A DNA stretch of 64,000 bases from Heliopora coerulea (taxonomy: Eukaryota; Cnidaria; Anthozoa; Scleralcyonacea; Helioporidae). Location: the NCBI GenBank assembly GCA_030142905.1, contig JASJOG010000109.1, positions 1-64,000 on the forward strand. Reading direction: 5' to 3'. Positions 23,048-35,000 of this stretch are shown here, in pieces. The translations under genes were made by a program, and so were the position numbers. How positions within the stretch are numbered: the first letter of the stretch is position 1; the number at the start of each line of letters is the position of its first letter. The notes beneath the pieces were generated by a model that was not told where the DNA came from, did not search any database, and was given only the letters and a program-made list of their open reading frames with translations.

Positions 23048-23079
23048 ATGTTTCGTTGCGTCACGCTACATCATCACAG
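23048..23079 (-). ncRNA. Hammerhead-like motif (candidate), related to 6191-6220
   Basis: On the minus strand GTGATGA, then a stem GTAGCG-TGA-CGCAAC with one mismatch, then GAAAC. This matches the order of the hammerhead core, with the first core base changed. A degenerate inverted form (ACGCGACACAACGAAAT, plus strand) lies near 24488-24504, so 23048-24504 may be a non-autonomous Penelope-like unit bounded by such motifs. By eye only. Confidence 0.22.
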
Positions 23080-25623
23080 AATAAATAAAAAGTGTTTCCA
23101 GCATGACAAAATTAGGACGGCTAGTGCGAGACGACTTATTTAGAGGATGTTGGCATGTGAGAGGAATTGAAGAGTAAAAAACAAGAGAAAGATGGAGAGG
23201 CAGGATATTTCAAGGTATAAATAAGGTAAAATGATAACTGGAAAAGGAAGAGACGAAAATTTAAAAGAGAGTTATAAGAAAAGAGCGTGTATTTGCATTA
23301 CTCTTTAAAGGCTTTTCAGGATGAGAACTTGAGAGACAGAGTTGGGCGAAGAAGATAAAGTGGTATAATGAATCTTCGGGTGAAACGTGGTGTCCAGTGT
23401 CAAGGTGGTGAGATGGAATGCTGATAGGAGTGGAATTTAGACGATTTTTTCCTGGAAGGGCAGAAATTCCCTAGTTGTCTGAGACTCGTGTGTGCGGGAG
23501 TCGGCATGTTTGACCCATCTTAAACGTTTTACATCGTTGACACTTAAACTGAAAAACGACACTCTCCTTACATTGCATGAAAAAAAGAAGCCAGTCAAAC
23601 AAAAGCATGGAGGTTCAATCAAAGGCTAATGTACAGAAAGGCACGTGAATAAAGCTTGCAACAATGTGGAAGCATTTGGAGACTAGTTTGTCCAGTGTAC
23701 GGTAAGCAGAGGAAAATTACTTTCTTAGGGGTAAGAAAATTTTTAGGGAGGGTAAAAAGGTTTGAACTAAAAAGGAACAAATGGAGTTACTGAAAATCTT
23801 TTTTAGGATAACCATTTAGTATAAAGATTTTTTTAAAGCGGTCTAGTAGAGAGCTGAAAGTGATAAAGGAAGAACAGAAATTGGAAGAACAATAAAGAAG
23901 AGTCATGAGCGGAGAAAGGGTATAGCCCAGTAAAGTAAGTTTCTGGAAAATAGAAAAGAGAAATAAACCGTTGCTTCGAGCAATCGGAATGAAGAAGAAT
24001 AAGGTTTCATTTTGTTCAGTTTCCTGACCGAAAGAAATATTCAGATGTTGGCTGTTAAAGTAATTAAGTAACGTATCTACAATAGTAAATGGGTTAGAGA
24101 TGTGAGGGACAATTAATAAGCCACGAGAGTACGGGCCGAGAAAGAAAATTATCAGCTAATAGAAATCCCAGAGAACCTAAAGCAAAACTGTCTATTTGTT
24201 AATAGAGAACACTACTAAATAAAAGGTGACAATCTTTGTCAACAAAATGCAAAAGTCTAGTAAAGTCATCACGAGTTAAATTATGAAAATGAGAACAATT
24301 ATCATAAATAACTTAACAATTATAATTTTACATGAATCCTCTTTCTACTTATTTTTACTTTTACTTCCTTATTGTACAGTTTTTTCCCTCCACTTCGTCT
24401 CACATCCCAACATCCTGTAAATATCATGTAACGCTAACCGTTGTCATCTGATCGTACTGTAAACAGTTCAGGCATTCTCTTATGTTACGCGACACAACGA
24501 AATATTAGAAGTAATAAACACTAATATAAAATATGCTGAATGAAATTCCCCCAGTCACCATATTTCTGCCCCTAAAAAAATTTGCCGTTTTGTCGCTCCA
24601 TATCTGCAAGCTAACTGGGAAAAGGGGAGGGGAATGAATGAAATGCAATAAGTGATCATTTGATCATAGCTTGGAATGGTACGTCAACTCCTTCTTCATA
24701 TTACCCAAGACCAAGGGATTTAAGGGATTTGTTAAGAAATTTCACAATTATACATACAAGGACAAGTATAGTTAATAAGTTGCAGCATTCTTATAATAAC
24801 ATAGGGAGAAAAAAAGAACTAAGAATGTAAAATTTGCCTAATATGATTTGTGCGCAGTGATCAAAGTAGCTTTAGCTTTTGAGTTGATCATTGCTTACAG
24901 TATGGGTGTGAAATATTGAATAACTTTAAAATAAACATAACAGCCATTCAGTAATTTTTAAAGGATTGTCAAGGCCATGTTTGAATATTTAAAAACAAGA
25001 GGTGTGAAAGTAATTCAATTTTTCCATAAAAAAAGCGTTTTTGAGGGTTTTCCCAGCAGATTTTAACCTAAAAACGCACCAGGATGCATCGCAGAGAATC
25101 TGAAAATCAAACATTTTCACCCTTCTACACCACTCCCACTTGTTTCTAAGGCACTCAGATCGACTCACTTCACTGGGCCTCAAAGCTGGTTTTCTACATT
25201 TCATTAAAATTTTTCCTTTTACCTTTTCCCAGTGAAAATTCCTTAAAAAGACACTGTAAAACAGTACTTTATTCTCAGTGTCCGCACCATCGACTATTTG
25301 CAACTTCGACTTTATTTGCACTCGTTGTTAATGTATTACAATTTAATATAAAAATCAATAAAGTAGAATACTAAGTACCTGAGAAAACTATAAAAGTTAA
25401 TCAAAGTCAGGTACCCAAATTACACAGAAAACTTCCAAATTCACAAATTTCTCCAATTTGTGTATTGTGTCAATGAGACTGCTTATCTGATTTGCAAGTA
25501 TCTTGATGCAATCATCATCAGGCTCTGGTCTGACATGAAAATTTACTGCAACGCAGCTGACCAAACCTAAGTCATTTTAAAGTTTATGTAACCCTGAAAT
25601 ATCCTGCTTTAAACCCGGATAGC
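23080..25623. other. Gene A intron 1, no gene recognised
   Basis: Short frames only. A 110-codon minus frame (24989-25321) shows no recognisable domain. The part up to about 24504 may belong to the repeat bounded by hammerhead-like motifs. Confidence 0.4.
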
Positions 25624-25625
25624 TA

Positions 25626-27016
25626 CACTGGCGGTCAAAAAGAATAGATCACACAGAAGCTAAAGATGGTGACAGCATTAGCATTGTAACAAATCTTACC
25701 ATGACAAGTAATTACACCGAAAACAAACAGAAAACAAATCTTAATATTTAGTGGATCTTCCATGAGCTTTTGATCACTGCTTTACACCTTCGAAGCATAC
25801 TGTTTATTAAAATAATTAGCTTATCAAATGGAAAGCCTTGCCATGCAGCTTTTACAGCATTCCAAAGTTCTGTGACATTGGTAGGGTTTTGCTCTTGGTC
25901 CATTGTCTTAAGTTGATCCCATAGATTCTCAATAGGGTTGAGATCGGGTGACTGTGCTGGCCATTCCATAAAAGTTATGCTCTCTTCCTTAAACCATCCT
26001 TTCACAAGGCGGGAGGTGTGACAAGTTGCATTGTCATGCTGGAATATCCAACCATCTGGTATGGTCAGCATGTGTGTGTGGTTGGAATAAGCGAATTTTC
26101 TAGGAGATCAATGCATCGTTCTCCATTGAGCTTTCCATCTATATTAGAAAGACAGCCAACACCTTTTGCATTGATGCAGCCGCATACCATGATGCCACCA
26201 CCTAAATGTTTGACAGTTGTCCGAATGCAGCTTTTGTTTAGTTCTTCGCCAGCCATTCTTCTGACATACACACGCCCATCACTCCTATGAAGAAGAAACC
26301 TTGATACATCGCTGAAGACAACTTGGGACCACTGTTCAGCTGTCCAATCTGTGTGTGCTTGTACAAACTGTAATCGAAACTTCTTATGGTGAGCAGTAAG
26401 CTTAGGCTTCTTTCTGGGCTTGCAGCCCTTAGACCAGCCTCTCTAAATCTTCTTTGGGTGGTGGAAACCAAGATTTGACACCATGTTCAATTACTATCTT
26501 AGTTTTTATTTACGGCGCAGTCTTGTAGCGATTTGACTTGCTTTTTCTTATCATGACCCTGTCCTCCCTTTAGATGTCTTTCGTTTCTGTCCAGGGATCT
26601 TGGCATCTTTCACAACTACCAATGAGTCTCTTCTTGAGGATTTCACTGACACTGCTTTGGGTACACTCCACACTAGCAGCAATTTCACGTTGTGTGTAGC
26701 CTTCTTCGGATAATGCCAGCACTTTTCCTCGATCTTCCAAACTGATTCTTCTCTTTTGACCCATTATTCCTTATCTTCCAATTTGTGACAGGCCAACAAC
26801 ACTTTCTTGTAAGACTTGAAATTTATTTAGCGTATGCTATAAAATGCTTTAAAAACAGAATATCTCTACAAATATTATGGGACACATCTCAATCTATCCA
26901 AAACGATCATTACTATAACCCTGAAGGCTGTTGGTGTATGATGTGCTTCTTGTCTGCCTATGTAAGCAGAAAGTAACATAAATCTTAACATGACCGATTC
27001 TTTTTGGCCGCCAGTG
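25626..27016 (-). mobile_element. Tc1/mariner transposon, complete ends (1,391 bp)
   Basis: Bounded by TIRs CACTGGCGGTCAAAAAGAAT (left) and ATTCTTTTTGGCCGCCAGTG (right), which pair over 20 positions with one mismatch, and flanked on both sides by the TA target dinucleotide (25624-25625 and 27017-27018). The transposase remnant is on the minus strand. It lies in gene A intron 1. Confidence 0.93.
25748..26764 (-). pseudogene. Tc1-family transposase (DD34E), broken
   Basis: Starts at 26764 with MGQKRRISLEDRGKVLALSE, a paired-type helix-turn-helix. Stops follow after ETKDI (near 26572) and near 26520. The catalytic domain then runs VVFSDVSRFLLHRSDGRVYV (first D present; the usual following E is V), GGGIMVCGCI, and, after a frameshift near 26050, QHDNATCHTS with the second D. 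The third acidic residue is in PAQSPDLNPIENLW. There are 34 residues between that D and E, the DD34E spacing of Tc1 elements. It ends at 25748. At least two stops and one frameshift make it inactive. Confidence 0.9.
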
Positions 27017-27018
27017 TA

Positions 27019-28250
27019 TTAATTCAGATGGCGTAACTGGGTTCATTCGAGATTTGTCAATTACTATTAACTACTCTGTTCCTCCGAGAAGTCATAACTG
27101 TTTTTTAGCAATATTCAAGCAAAAAAATTTGAAGCTGCGAATTCTTGGCATTGTCATCATTTATTTATTGCCATCATTACTTGCCAGTTGCAGAGCAACT
27201 CCAAAGTTTCATATTCAACAGGTCACATAATAAATGAAAATTCTTTTGCATGTACGCATTGTTTTCATCAGCTCGAGAGTGATTAATAACGAGTTGTTAA
27301 TTCGCAGGCTTGGGATTCCTTCAATCATTTCAATAGCGCAGCTGATTTTGTTAGCGGTACTTGTTGCCACTGTAGCTTTTTTTTAATTGAGCTCTTTGAA
27401 TTTTTTGTTTTGTTCTTTGTTCTGACTTTGTTTTTTCTTTGTTTTCTCATTGGTTCTTTTGTTCCTTGGTGTGTGATATATTGCACACTGAACGTTGAAG
27501 AGCTAAAAGTACTCTCTGTCACAAAGGCTTGGGCAACGAACGTTAAGACGAAAGCAAAATTTTTGGCAATTAGATCAACATAATTTTGTAAAATTTACAC
27601 GAAAAATTTTCAACACATAATTCTTAATTAAGTGTTATTTGAAATAACACTGCTAGGTAGCTTATGCCAATTTTGGCTAGATGTTCAGAAACTATTTGCG
27701 GTTTAAACCCTTTGACTAGAATTCAAAATCATATTCTTGACTCTACTTACCAGTACACTTTATAATTCGAAAGTGAAGGGGAAAAGAAACCTGTTCTGAA
27801 AAAATGATATTCCTGTTTATAACTTCTATGACAAATCACCAAGGTCCGTTTGAGCAAAGAGAACAGCCACTGACTGAGCTGCAATGCATTGTGCATCCTA
27901 TATAAAATGACATTTCCATCGCGGTTTTGAATCTTCAGTCAACCTTTTAGATATAAACATGACTGTACTTTGAGATGAAAGCTTGACATGTTTCGGCGTA
28001 CGAATGCTTAAGCATAGCAATTGCAATGATTGTGACAGTTATACAGTACTAATGGTGCTAAAAGAACCTTCTCTTAAGTGGCAATTAACAATTTCCGGTC
28101 CTTATCCGACTTTTTAATTTTACTCCAGCTAAAGCAAGAAAATTTTACTAGTCAGTGGGAGACGTCTCAGACAGGAAAGGGTAAAGAACAAGATACAGTT
28201 CTTGAAGTAAGAGACTTCATTTTTTGTGAACAAAAATGTTAAAATATTAC
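27019..28250. other. Gene A intron 1 (proximal part), no gene recognised
   Basis: A+T-rich, with a T-rich stretch at 27370-27440. No repeat boundary or coding signal seen. Confidence 0.45.
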
Positions 28251-28329
28251 CTGAAGCAGCTTGAGTTTTGGTAGAAGACCAAACGATCAATAAAATCCAT
28301 GAAAGTAATTTCACGTGAGACAATGCCAT
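28251..28329 (-). CDS. Gene A exon 1: signal peptide
   Basis: The start codon lies at 28329-28327 in the context ACGCGATGG. The 26 codons encode a typical signal peptide: MALSHVK, then the hydrophobic core LLSWILLIVW, then SSTKTQAAS before a likely cleavage near QA-AS. The donor follows in phase 1 (CTTCAG|GTAATA). SRCR exon 2 begins in phase 1, giving AAS-VVRLVG, so this exon starts a secreted or type I membrane SRCR protein. A 5' untranslated exon farther right is possible. The reading frame stays open past the donor into the intron, which hides the exon if only long frames are considered. Confidence 0.75.
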
Positions 28330-28904
28330 CGCGTAGGTACTGAAAATTCAGACAGTATTCCACTGAGTTACACAATATAGCTAGTCTGACAAACAAAATA
28401 GTGGAGATAATTAGCAGTAAGGAAGGGTGAATAACTCATGTTAATTAACGAACTTATACATGTATATGAAATCTGTTTTCTATTTTGGGAGTATTTTTTT
28501 TGTTAATTTTCTTAAGGGTCTCATTAATTCGCTTATAACTTGCTAAAGTGAAAATAGAATTTTGTTTTTGATGCAATAATTTCTTATAAACGCATTTCGT
28601 GTTCACATGCATCAAACATTGTTGTCGGATTCTCTACATACTTATATAGAAACAGTTGGGTGTGGCTAGTAAGTATACAATGGACATCTCGACACTTTAA
28701 TTTCAAAATATCGTCATCAAACGTTAATAAACGTCTTCTAAAACATTTGCGTTTTTAGGCAATAACCATGCAATAAGAATTACTAGATAGTATGGCAGAT
28801 CTTGATACTCGGTATGGCGCAATTTGGATTAAAAAGTGTCGAAGTCAGTCTTCTGAAGGAATTGACTATGTCTGTACCATTTCAACAGCTCCCTTGTGAG
28901 TTAG
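28330..28904. promoter_or_regulatory. Region upstream of gene A
   Basis: Expected to hold the gene A promoter and/or 5' leader, by position only. I see no convincing TATA or initiator element that I would single out. Confidence 0.25.
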
Positions 28905-29001
28905 ATTGAACATGTACATATGTACTATCAGTCTGCTAGTCTTGATATGTCTACCATCTGTACGAACCAGTACACAAATTTAACCTTTGCTCACCATCTG
29001 A

Positions 29002-29073
29002 GTCTTTGTAGCTCAATGATTAGAGTGTCTCACCGGCGATCAGAAGGTTACTGGTTCGATTCCCGTCAGGGAC
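29002..29073 (+). repeat. tRNA-like unit, family 1, tandem copy a
   Basis: 72 nt. The D-arm is GCTCAATGATTAGAGT (one pair weakened) and the T-stem is disturbed (TACTGG where other copies have TACGGG). The loop is CCGGCGA. More decayed than the neighbouring unit. Confidence 0.6.
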
Positions 29074-29259
29074 TCAGAAACTTTTTCTGAGAGAACAGCT
29101 TGAGAGCGTGCGTATTAAAAACATAATTACGAAGCTACTAGAAACACATAATTGATTAACATAAAAATGGACGATATATCGACACTAGCAGACTGGTAGT
29201 ATATATGTCTACCATCTATAAGAACCAGTACACAAATTTAACCTTTGCTCACCATCTGA

Positions 29260-29331
29260 GTCTTTGTAGCTCAATGGTTAGAGCGTCTCACCGGCGATCA
29301 GAAGGTTACGGGTTCGTTTCCCGTCAGGGAC
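29260..29331 (+). repeat. tRNA-like unit, family 1, tandem copy b
   Basis: 72 nt with complete acceptor and D-arm pairing, as in 19590-19661. The T-loop has TTCGTTT in place of TTCGATT, which alters the B box. Loop CCGGCGA. Confidence 0.6.
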
Positions 29332-29410
29332 TCAGAAAGTTTTTCTGAGACAACAGCTTGAGAGCGTGCGTATTAAAAACATAATTACCAAGCTACCACA
29401 AACACATCAA

Positions 29411-31659
29411 CAATTTTATAGTATTCATAAATCCAAGTAACATTACCTTGTTAAGAAATTACAGAAAAAAGAATAAAAAAAAACCAAATCAGAAACATAG
29501 CAAAGTTAATTACCTGCAGTGGTCAGATAAAGGTTGGAATGCCTGAAATTTAATTTTAAAATGAGGCATCAATCAAGGCATTAAATCTGGCGTAAAATCA
29601 TGGAGAATGCAAACGTTTACGAATATAGATGTTATGGCATTGATTTAATTCAGTTTAGTTTATTTCAATTCTGTAGAAAATGGACGGAGCCGACGAGGAC
29701 AAATTTAAACAAAGATAACAGCTATAAACAAAAATAAAGTATAACTTTTCGGAAAACCGAGTAGATGATGGTAATTCATTCCTAGCATGAGCAGATCCGA
29801 TAAAATAACTAGTTTGGAAGGCCACTGCAGGCACACCAGGAATGTCAAAAAGCAAGTCCGAACAGGAATTAGATCTTATCGTTGAGGTTACCGGTTGTTT
29901 GAGTTCCACAGATTCCTCCAGGTTGAAAATAGAACACGAAAAGCCAATGTATACAAACAGTGCTAAACCTAAATATTAGTGGCAGTATAACAGTAAAAGG
30001 TACGATTTCAACAGACGTTCCTTGTTTATAAGAGGTGTATCATATCACAGGGACAGCAAAAACCTTGTAGTTCCATAACAATGCCCAACGGTGTCAACAA
30101 AGGCTAACTGATAATATATCAGTTGAATTTTTATTTTGTGCATGAATTAATGATATATCAAAAACGTTTTCAAATCATTGGGAACATAAGGGATGCAAGC
30201 AAGAAACATTTAATTTGAAACCTCTAAAATTCCTTTAACAACTCTTCTCTAGTCAAAACAGTTTCAATATCCATTCGCCAGACTTCCGGGATGTGCGAGT
30301 TCTAGCTCCTACTGATGTTTATCCCGACAATTTCTTGTTGGTTTGTCTACCAATATTGTTGACATATATGAACTACTTACTTCGTAGGCAGATGAGTCTT
30401 GGTATGGCAAAATGTAACTTGCAATTTTCCCTAAATCGCTCTGTAGAAAGTTTCACTTCCTGAAACTGTAGTGTCTACCAGACAACCTACAGTTCAATTT
30501 CACAAATGAGTTCTTGTGATCATAGGCTGTCTTTCCAAAGATGTTACAAATGCCTGACTTACCTTTTAAGGTAAGTGATGGAAAGCAACTCACATTAAAC
30601 TTCAATAGCCCGATCCTTCCATGACTTCCATATGACTAAATTGTTTTAATTGGGTCTCCGAATAGATTAATACTTGCATAAAGCGGAAGCATAATTCCAA
30701 AGAATGTGAATAAATTAGAGTGTTACGTTGGCGATGCTAAAGAAGTATAAAAAAGCTTAAAGGTTGGCTAACTGCTGTAATTTCATGCGCCCATTTCGAT
30801 GAAATTTATAGTTACATCCTGTTCTCATTGTTTAGAACACAAATTAGTTCATTTTTGAAGATGCAAAAAGGAAATCGGAACGTCTTCTGTGAATGGAACA
30901 AGATTTAGTTTTGCTTTCTTCACCCCATATCACGACGTTTCCGGTAATGTCTTTTGGCTTTAGTAACGAATAACATTAAAGAACTCATGCAGAGTACAAA
31001 TGCTGTGATCGTGACAGGAAGACCGCAAACAAGTGGTAAACTTGCTCAGAAATTAGTACAATAAGCGATATCGACGAGATTTTTAGGTCTTCATGAAACG
31101 AAATGGTCTTTGACCTTAAACTGACTCTTCGAGAAGCTGGGGAACGGAGGTTTCTACAGAAGCGGACGACGATGTCAACAGTCCAGTTGGTTCTAGAAAA
31201 ATAAAAGCTTGTGAAGAAAGGAAGAGCCTATCAAAGGAAACTGAAACAGTATCCTTGCTGAAGTAAGTATCCATACCGATGAAAAAGTTGGATATCCCTA
31301 CGGAGGATTTAGACAGTACAAACACTTGTTAATAGCCGCTTAGAAACACTTCAAGACACGCTAGGAGAAGATTAAAAAATCCTGCAGCGCTTGGAGTATA
31401 TCTAAAACGGAGAAAGAGATGATTCAAGAGTGTATGACAAGAGTAACAGCGATATAACTGATTTCAAAATATTATTGAAGATTCTATTATTTAAAATCTT
31501 TGGTAGCAGCAAGAAAAATTGCTATTTTTTTAAAGTTAATTAAAAATAATTAAAATAATTTAAAATAATTTTTTTGGGAAGGTTATTTAAGTCATATATG
31601 ATCGATTTTATGAGGGTCTGCCACCAAAGAGTTAACAATACACATGATGAAATCACAGG
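29411..31659. other. No gene recognised
   Basis: More than 2 kb upstream of gene A with short frames only (84 codons at 29655-29909 and 69 codons at 31116-31325, both minus). I see no domain, splice-supported exon or repeat boundary. Confidence 0.4.
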
Positions 31660-31700
31660 TAAACGTTCGTCAAGTTCTATCTTCAGAAAACGATTTCTGA

Positions 31701-31772
31701 ATCCCAGATGGGTATCAAACCTCCAACCTTCTGATGACCGGTGAGACGTTCTAGCCATTGAGCAACTAAGAC
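31701..31772 (-). repeat. tRNA-like unit, family 2, copy
   Basis: 72 nt. D-arm GCTCAATGGCTAGAAC (weakened), loop CCGGTCA, T-arm GAGGTTTGATACCC (decayed). The same family as 5229-5300. Confidence 0.55.
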
Positions 31773-31924
31773 TCAGATGGTGAGCTGAGGTTTAAGTTCG
31801 ACATAGGAGCGACCTAAGTGGAAGCCACAATATGTTAATAATGATATTAACGAGATATGTGTTTTAGAAATTCGGGACCTTGGAGGTATCTTGAAATGAT
31901 AGATAAACATTCGTCAAGCTCTAT

Positions 31925-32060
31925 CCTAAAAAAAAGGATTTCTGAACCCCATACCGGGATCGAACCCACAACCACAAGGTTGCTGGGCCTCAGAAGGTTG
32001 CGGGTTTGATCCCCGTCAGGGGCTCAGAAATCGTTTCTCAGAGGATAGAGCTTGAAGAAC
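31925..32060. repeat. Fold-back of two tRNA-like T-arms
   Basis: The left arm CCCCATACCGGGATCGAACC is mirrored by the right arm GGGTTTGATCCCCGTCAGGG around a short centre (ACAAGGTTGCTGGGCCTCAG). Both arms continue outward with TTTCTGA / TCAGAAA and a shared GATAGAGCTTG.CGAACGTT. Only the 3' halves of the tRNA-like heads are present. Confidence 0.65.
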
Positions 32061-32090
32061 GTTTATCTATCATTTCAAGATCTCTCCAAG

Positions 32091-35000
32091 CAGTGGCGTA
32101 AAGGACTAAGGTCAGGGTTAGAACAACTCCTAAGGGCCCCCAGACCTCAAAGGGGCCCCCGATGAATCTATGATGACGTCATGACTTTAAAAATTTAAAT
32201 TAATTAGAAGTAATGATATCCTATGATTCCTATCACATGATAAACCAAGGGAGTAATTTTAACTAACATTTTATTCACAATGATATTTGTATTTCTTCTG
32301 TTGTTGCTGCCATTTTAAATAACGTGGTATATGTCATCAGTTTATCTCAGGCGCCAATACGCCGCCCGATCTCTGGCGAGCGTTCTTTGTGAGTACTTCA
32401 TGATCGGAGAATACGACGATAACAACGTTCGGCGGACTTTTGTTTTGCCAGTAAGTCAGTTTGATTATGGTAATTCCGCTGTTAATACAATTTCTATCAA
32501 TTTTACTTATTTGTGATTGGCTAATGACATCGAAATTAATTTTTAAATTTTTTTATTAGCGGTATTTAGTTACTGACGTCAGCGTTGTTGTTTCTCGGGC
32601 TTTTACAGACGGTAAAACAAATATTTTGCGAAATACGCGTGCCATTTTTCATTAATTCTTCTTGAACCATGTTATTTCCTATACTAATTGATGGCCTCAA
32701 ATTTAAAACGACAGTATAATTCTGGTGCATTTAAAAGAGCAGAGAAAAATCGCAGGATCAAAGCTGCCACATCAAGTACGAGAAACATATCGTCTTTTCT
32801 TCAAACTGAGAAGAAAGATGAATTAACAATTTGTTAAGGTGATACTCCGCTTCAAAGTGATTGTCCTGCCTCCTCGAGTGACAGTGATGGCAATGAAGAT
32901 TATGGGAACCAAAATCCTGAAATATCTGAAAATAATAGAGTGAGTAAAGAGAAAGAAACAGCAGAAAAAGAAGAGGGCATTGCACCATTTAACAAAGAGA
33001 ACATTGTCACTGCACCAGTACTAGAAAATGGTGTCGCTATCAGCCATTCAAGTGATCCATCTTCAACATTGAATTCTGTTAGTGAAAGATCTCAGTTTGA
33101 TTTTGATTTGTCGAGACGTTATCCAGCAGACCGCGGGCACTTTTGCGTGACGATCAACGACGCTTCTTTAAAAAGGGAGATTTTAAACCATGGACCATGT
33201 AGACCATCTGGCCCTTTTGAATACAGAGATGAAGCAGGAACATTAGTGACTAATTCCCATGCCAGGTATTACAACAATTTTGTCGATAAAATATTTCAGT
33301 CCCAAGAGGTTGGCTTTGTTATTCCAACGAACTGAAAAAGCCATACTGTGAGGTTTGTTGGCTATTTGGTGATCGTTCAAGCAAGAATTAAGAGTCAAAA
33401 AGGTTGGATAAACGGCGTATCGGATTCTACTCATAATATGTCTGCCAAGATTAATCGGCACGAAAAGTCAGTTTTGCACATAGAAGCATCTGCTGTCTGT
33501 CTAAGGTGGAAATCTGGAAAAGTTCTTGATGAAGAAAACGAGAATGAAATACGCCGGAATTCACTGTTTTGGGTCAAAGTCCTGGAACGAATCCTGTCAA
33601 TCATCTTGACTTTGGCATCGTTAAATTTAGCTTTCAGGGAGCACCGAGAAGCCGTGTCTGACAGAATATGTGAAGGGGGCAACTTTCTGGGATTGGTTGC
33701 ATTGGTTGCACTATATGATGAAGTCCTTTCCGAAGTTATTTCGCTTCCCGCTAAAGCTACTAAATATCTCAGAGCCAAAATTCAAAATGAGCTAATTAGT
33801 CTTCTTGCAAATGCGGTAACGTCATTACTTGTCAAAAAGATCAACGTTGCACCATTTTGGTCTGTTATTTTGGATTCAACTAGTGATATCTCACGGATGG
33901 ACCAACTGGGCGTTGTTGTTAGGTGGGTACGGGTTGAGGGTGAAGACGGTCGGGGGTTGAGTGTTTCATGGGTTTTGTTAAATTAAATGATGCAAAGGCA
34001 GAGGGTATAGCTTCTACTGCGAAGGAGTTTCTTGAAGGACTTGATTTGTCTTTTTGCAAGATAAGAGGTCAAGGGTATGATGGAGCTAGTGTAATGAGCG
34101 GGATTCACACTGGTGTGCAAAGTTTAATTAAAGAGATGGTCCAATCTACGGTTCCATTCGTACACTGTGGTTTTCTCAACTTGAATTTAGTAATAAATGA
34201 TGCGGTTAGCTCAATACAGGAGAATGAGAGTTTCTTTGGGCTATTGCGTGAGGTATTTAATTTCTTTGGGTCATTCTCCCCTCAATAAACTCCACTTCAC
34301 GTAAAATGCACTCTCCTAAAGTTGATCTCTCAGTTGCTGCAAGGTTCTTAAGCTGTTCTTTTTCAGAACTAAGAATTCTACGGGACTCTTGGGACTCTTT
34401 GGTGCTAATGGCTTGTATATTGGCCAAATCATGGGATGCTGCCCTCCATTTTAAACAAAAGAGAAAAAGAAAGGTCAAGAGGTTTTCGGATGAATTGTGT
34501 GATGACGAAAATATATATAATCCCGAACAAGCATTTAAAGTGAGTGTCCTTTTTAAAACAGTAGATACAGTTTTAATTCAACTGTGGCAAAGATTTGAGG
34601 GTCAAGACATAGTAACGTCCATGTTTTACGTTTTATTTCCTAAACGTATGGTAAAGGCTACTCAGGAAGACCTTTCAAGAGCTTCATCGGCAATATTGAG
34701 TCAGTATCCAACTGATTTTACCGAACACTTGGAATCAGAGCTCAGATCGTTGGTTAACGAATTTAGGAAGGAAATTGAAGAAAAAGACTGTGTCTTCGAT
34801 GTGATAAAATTGATTCGTGAAAGTCGCGTCACTTCGTCGTTTCCTATGGTGTACAAGCTACTCGTTCTCTTTGTTTCAATTCCGGCAACTGTGGCATCGG
34901 CAGAGCGGTCTTTTCCAAACTAAAGCTCATTAAGACATAGCTTAGATCCACAATGACCCAAAAGAGACTAGATCAGTTGTGTATTCTGTCTATTGAAAAT

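Larger units (their letters stand above)
28905..29410 (+). repeat. Tandem pair of tRNA-like repeat units (~258-bp period)
   Basis: Two direct copies of a unit of about 258 bp. Each has leader text GTCTACCATCTRTA...AACCAGTACACAAATTTAACC, a tRNA-like head, then CTCAGAAA.TTTTTCTGAGA (a short hairpin just after the head), ACAGCTTGAGAGCGTGCGTA and an A+T-rich tail. The same unit forms the palindrome at 19548-19966. Confidence 0.8.
31660..32090. repeat. tRNA-like repeat, family 2: two units, one folded back
   Basis: The first unit (head at 31701-31772, minus) is followed by text shared with 5300-5440 (GTTCGACAT, AGCGG/AGTGGAAGCCAC, then CTTGAAATGATAGAT). The second, at 31925-32060, is a fold-back of two partial heads. 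hAT copy 2 begins immediately after, at 32091. Confidence 0.65.

Noticed and set aside
24989..25321. 110-codon minus frame
   Set aside because: No recognisable domain, no splice signals fitting gene A, and the length is possible by chance in a 64-kb window.
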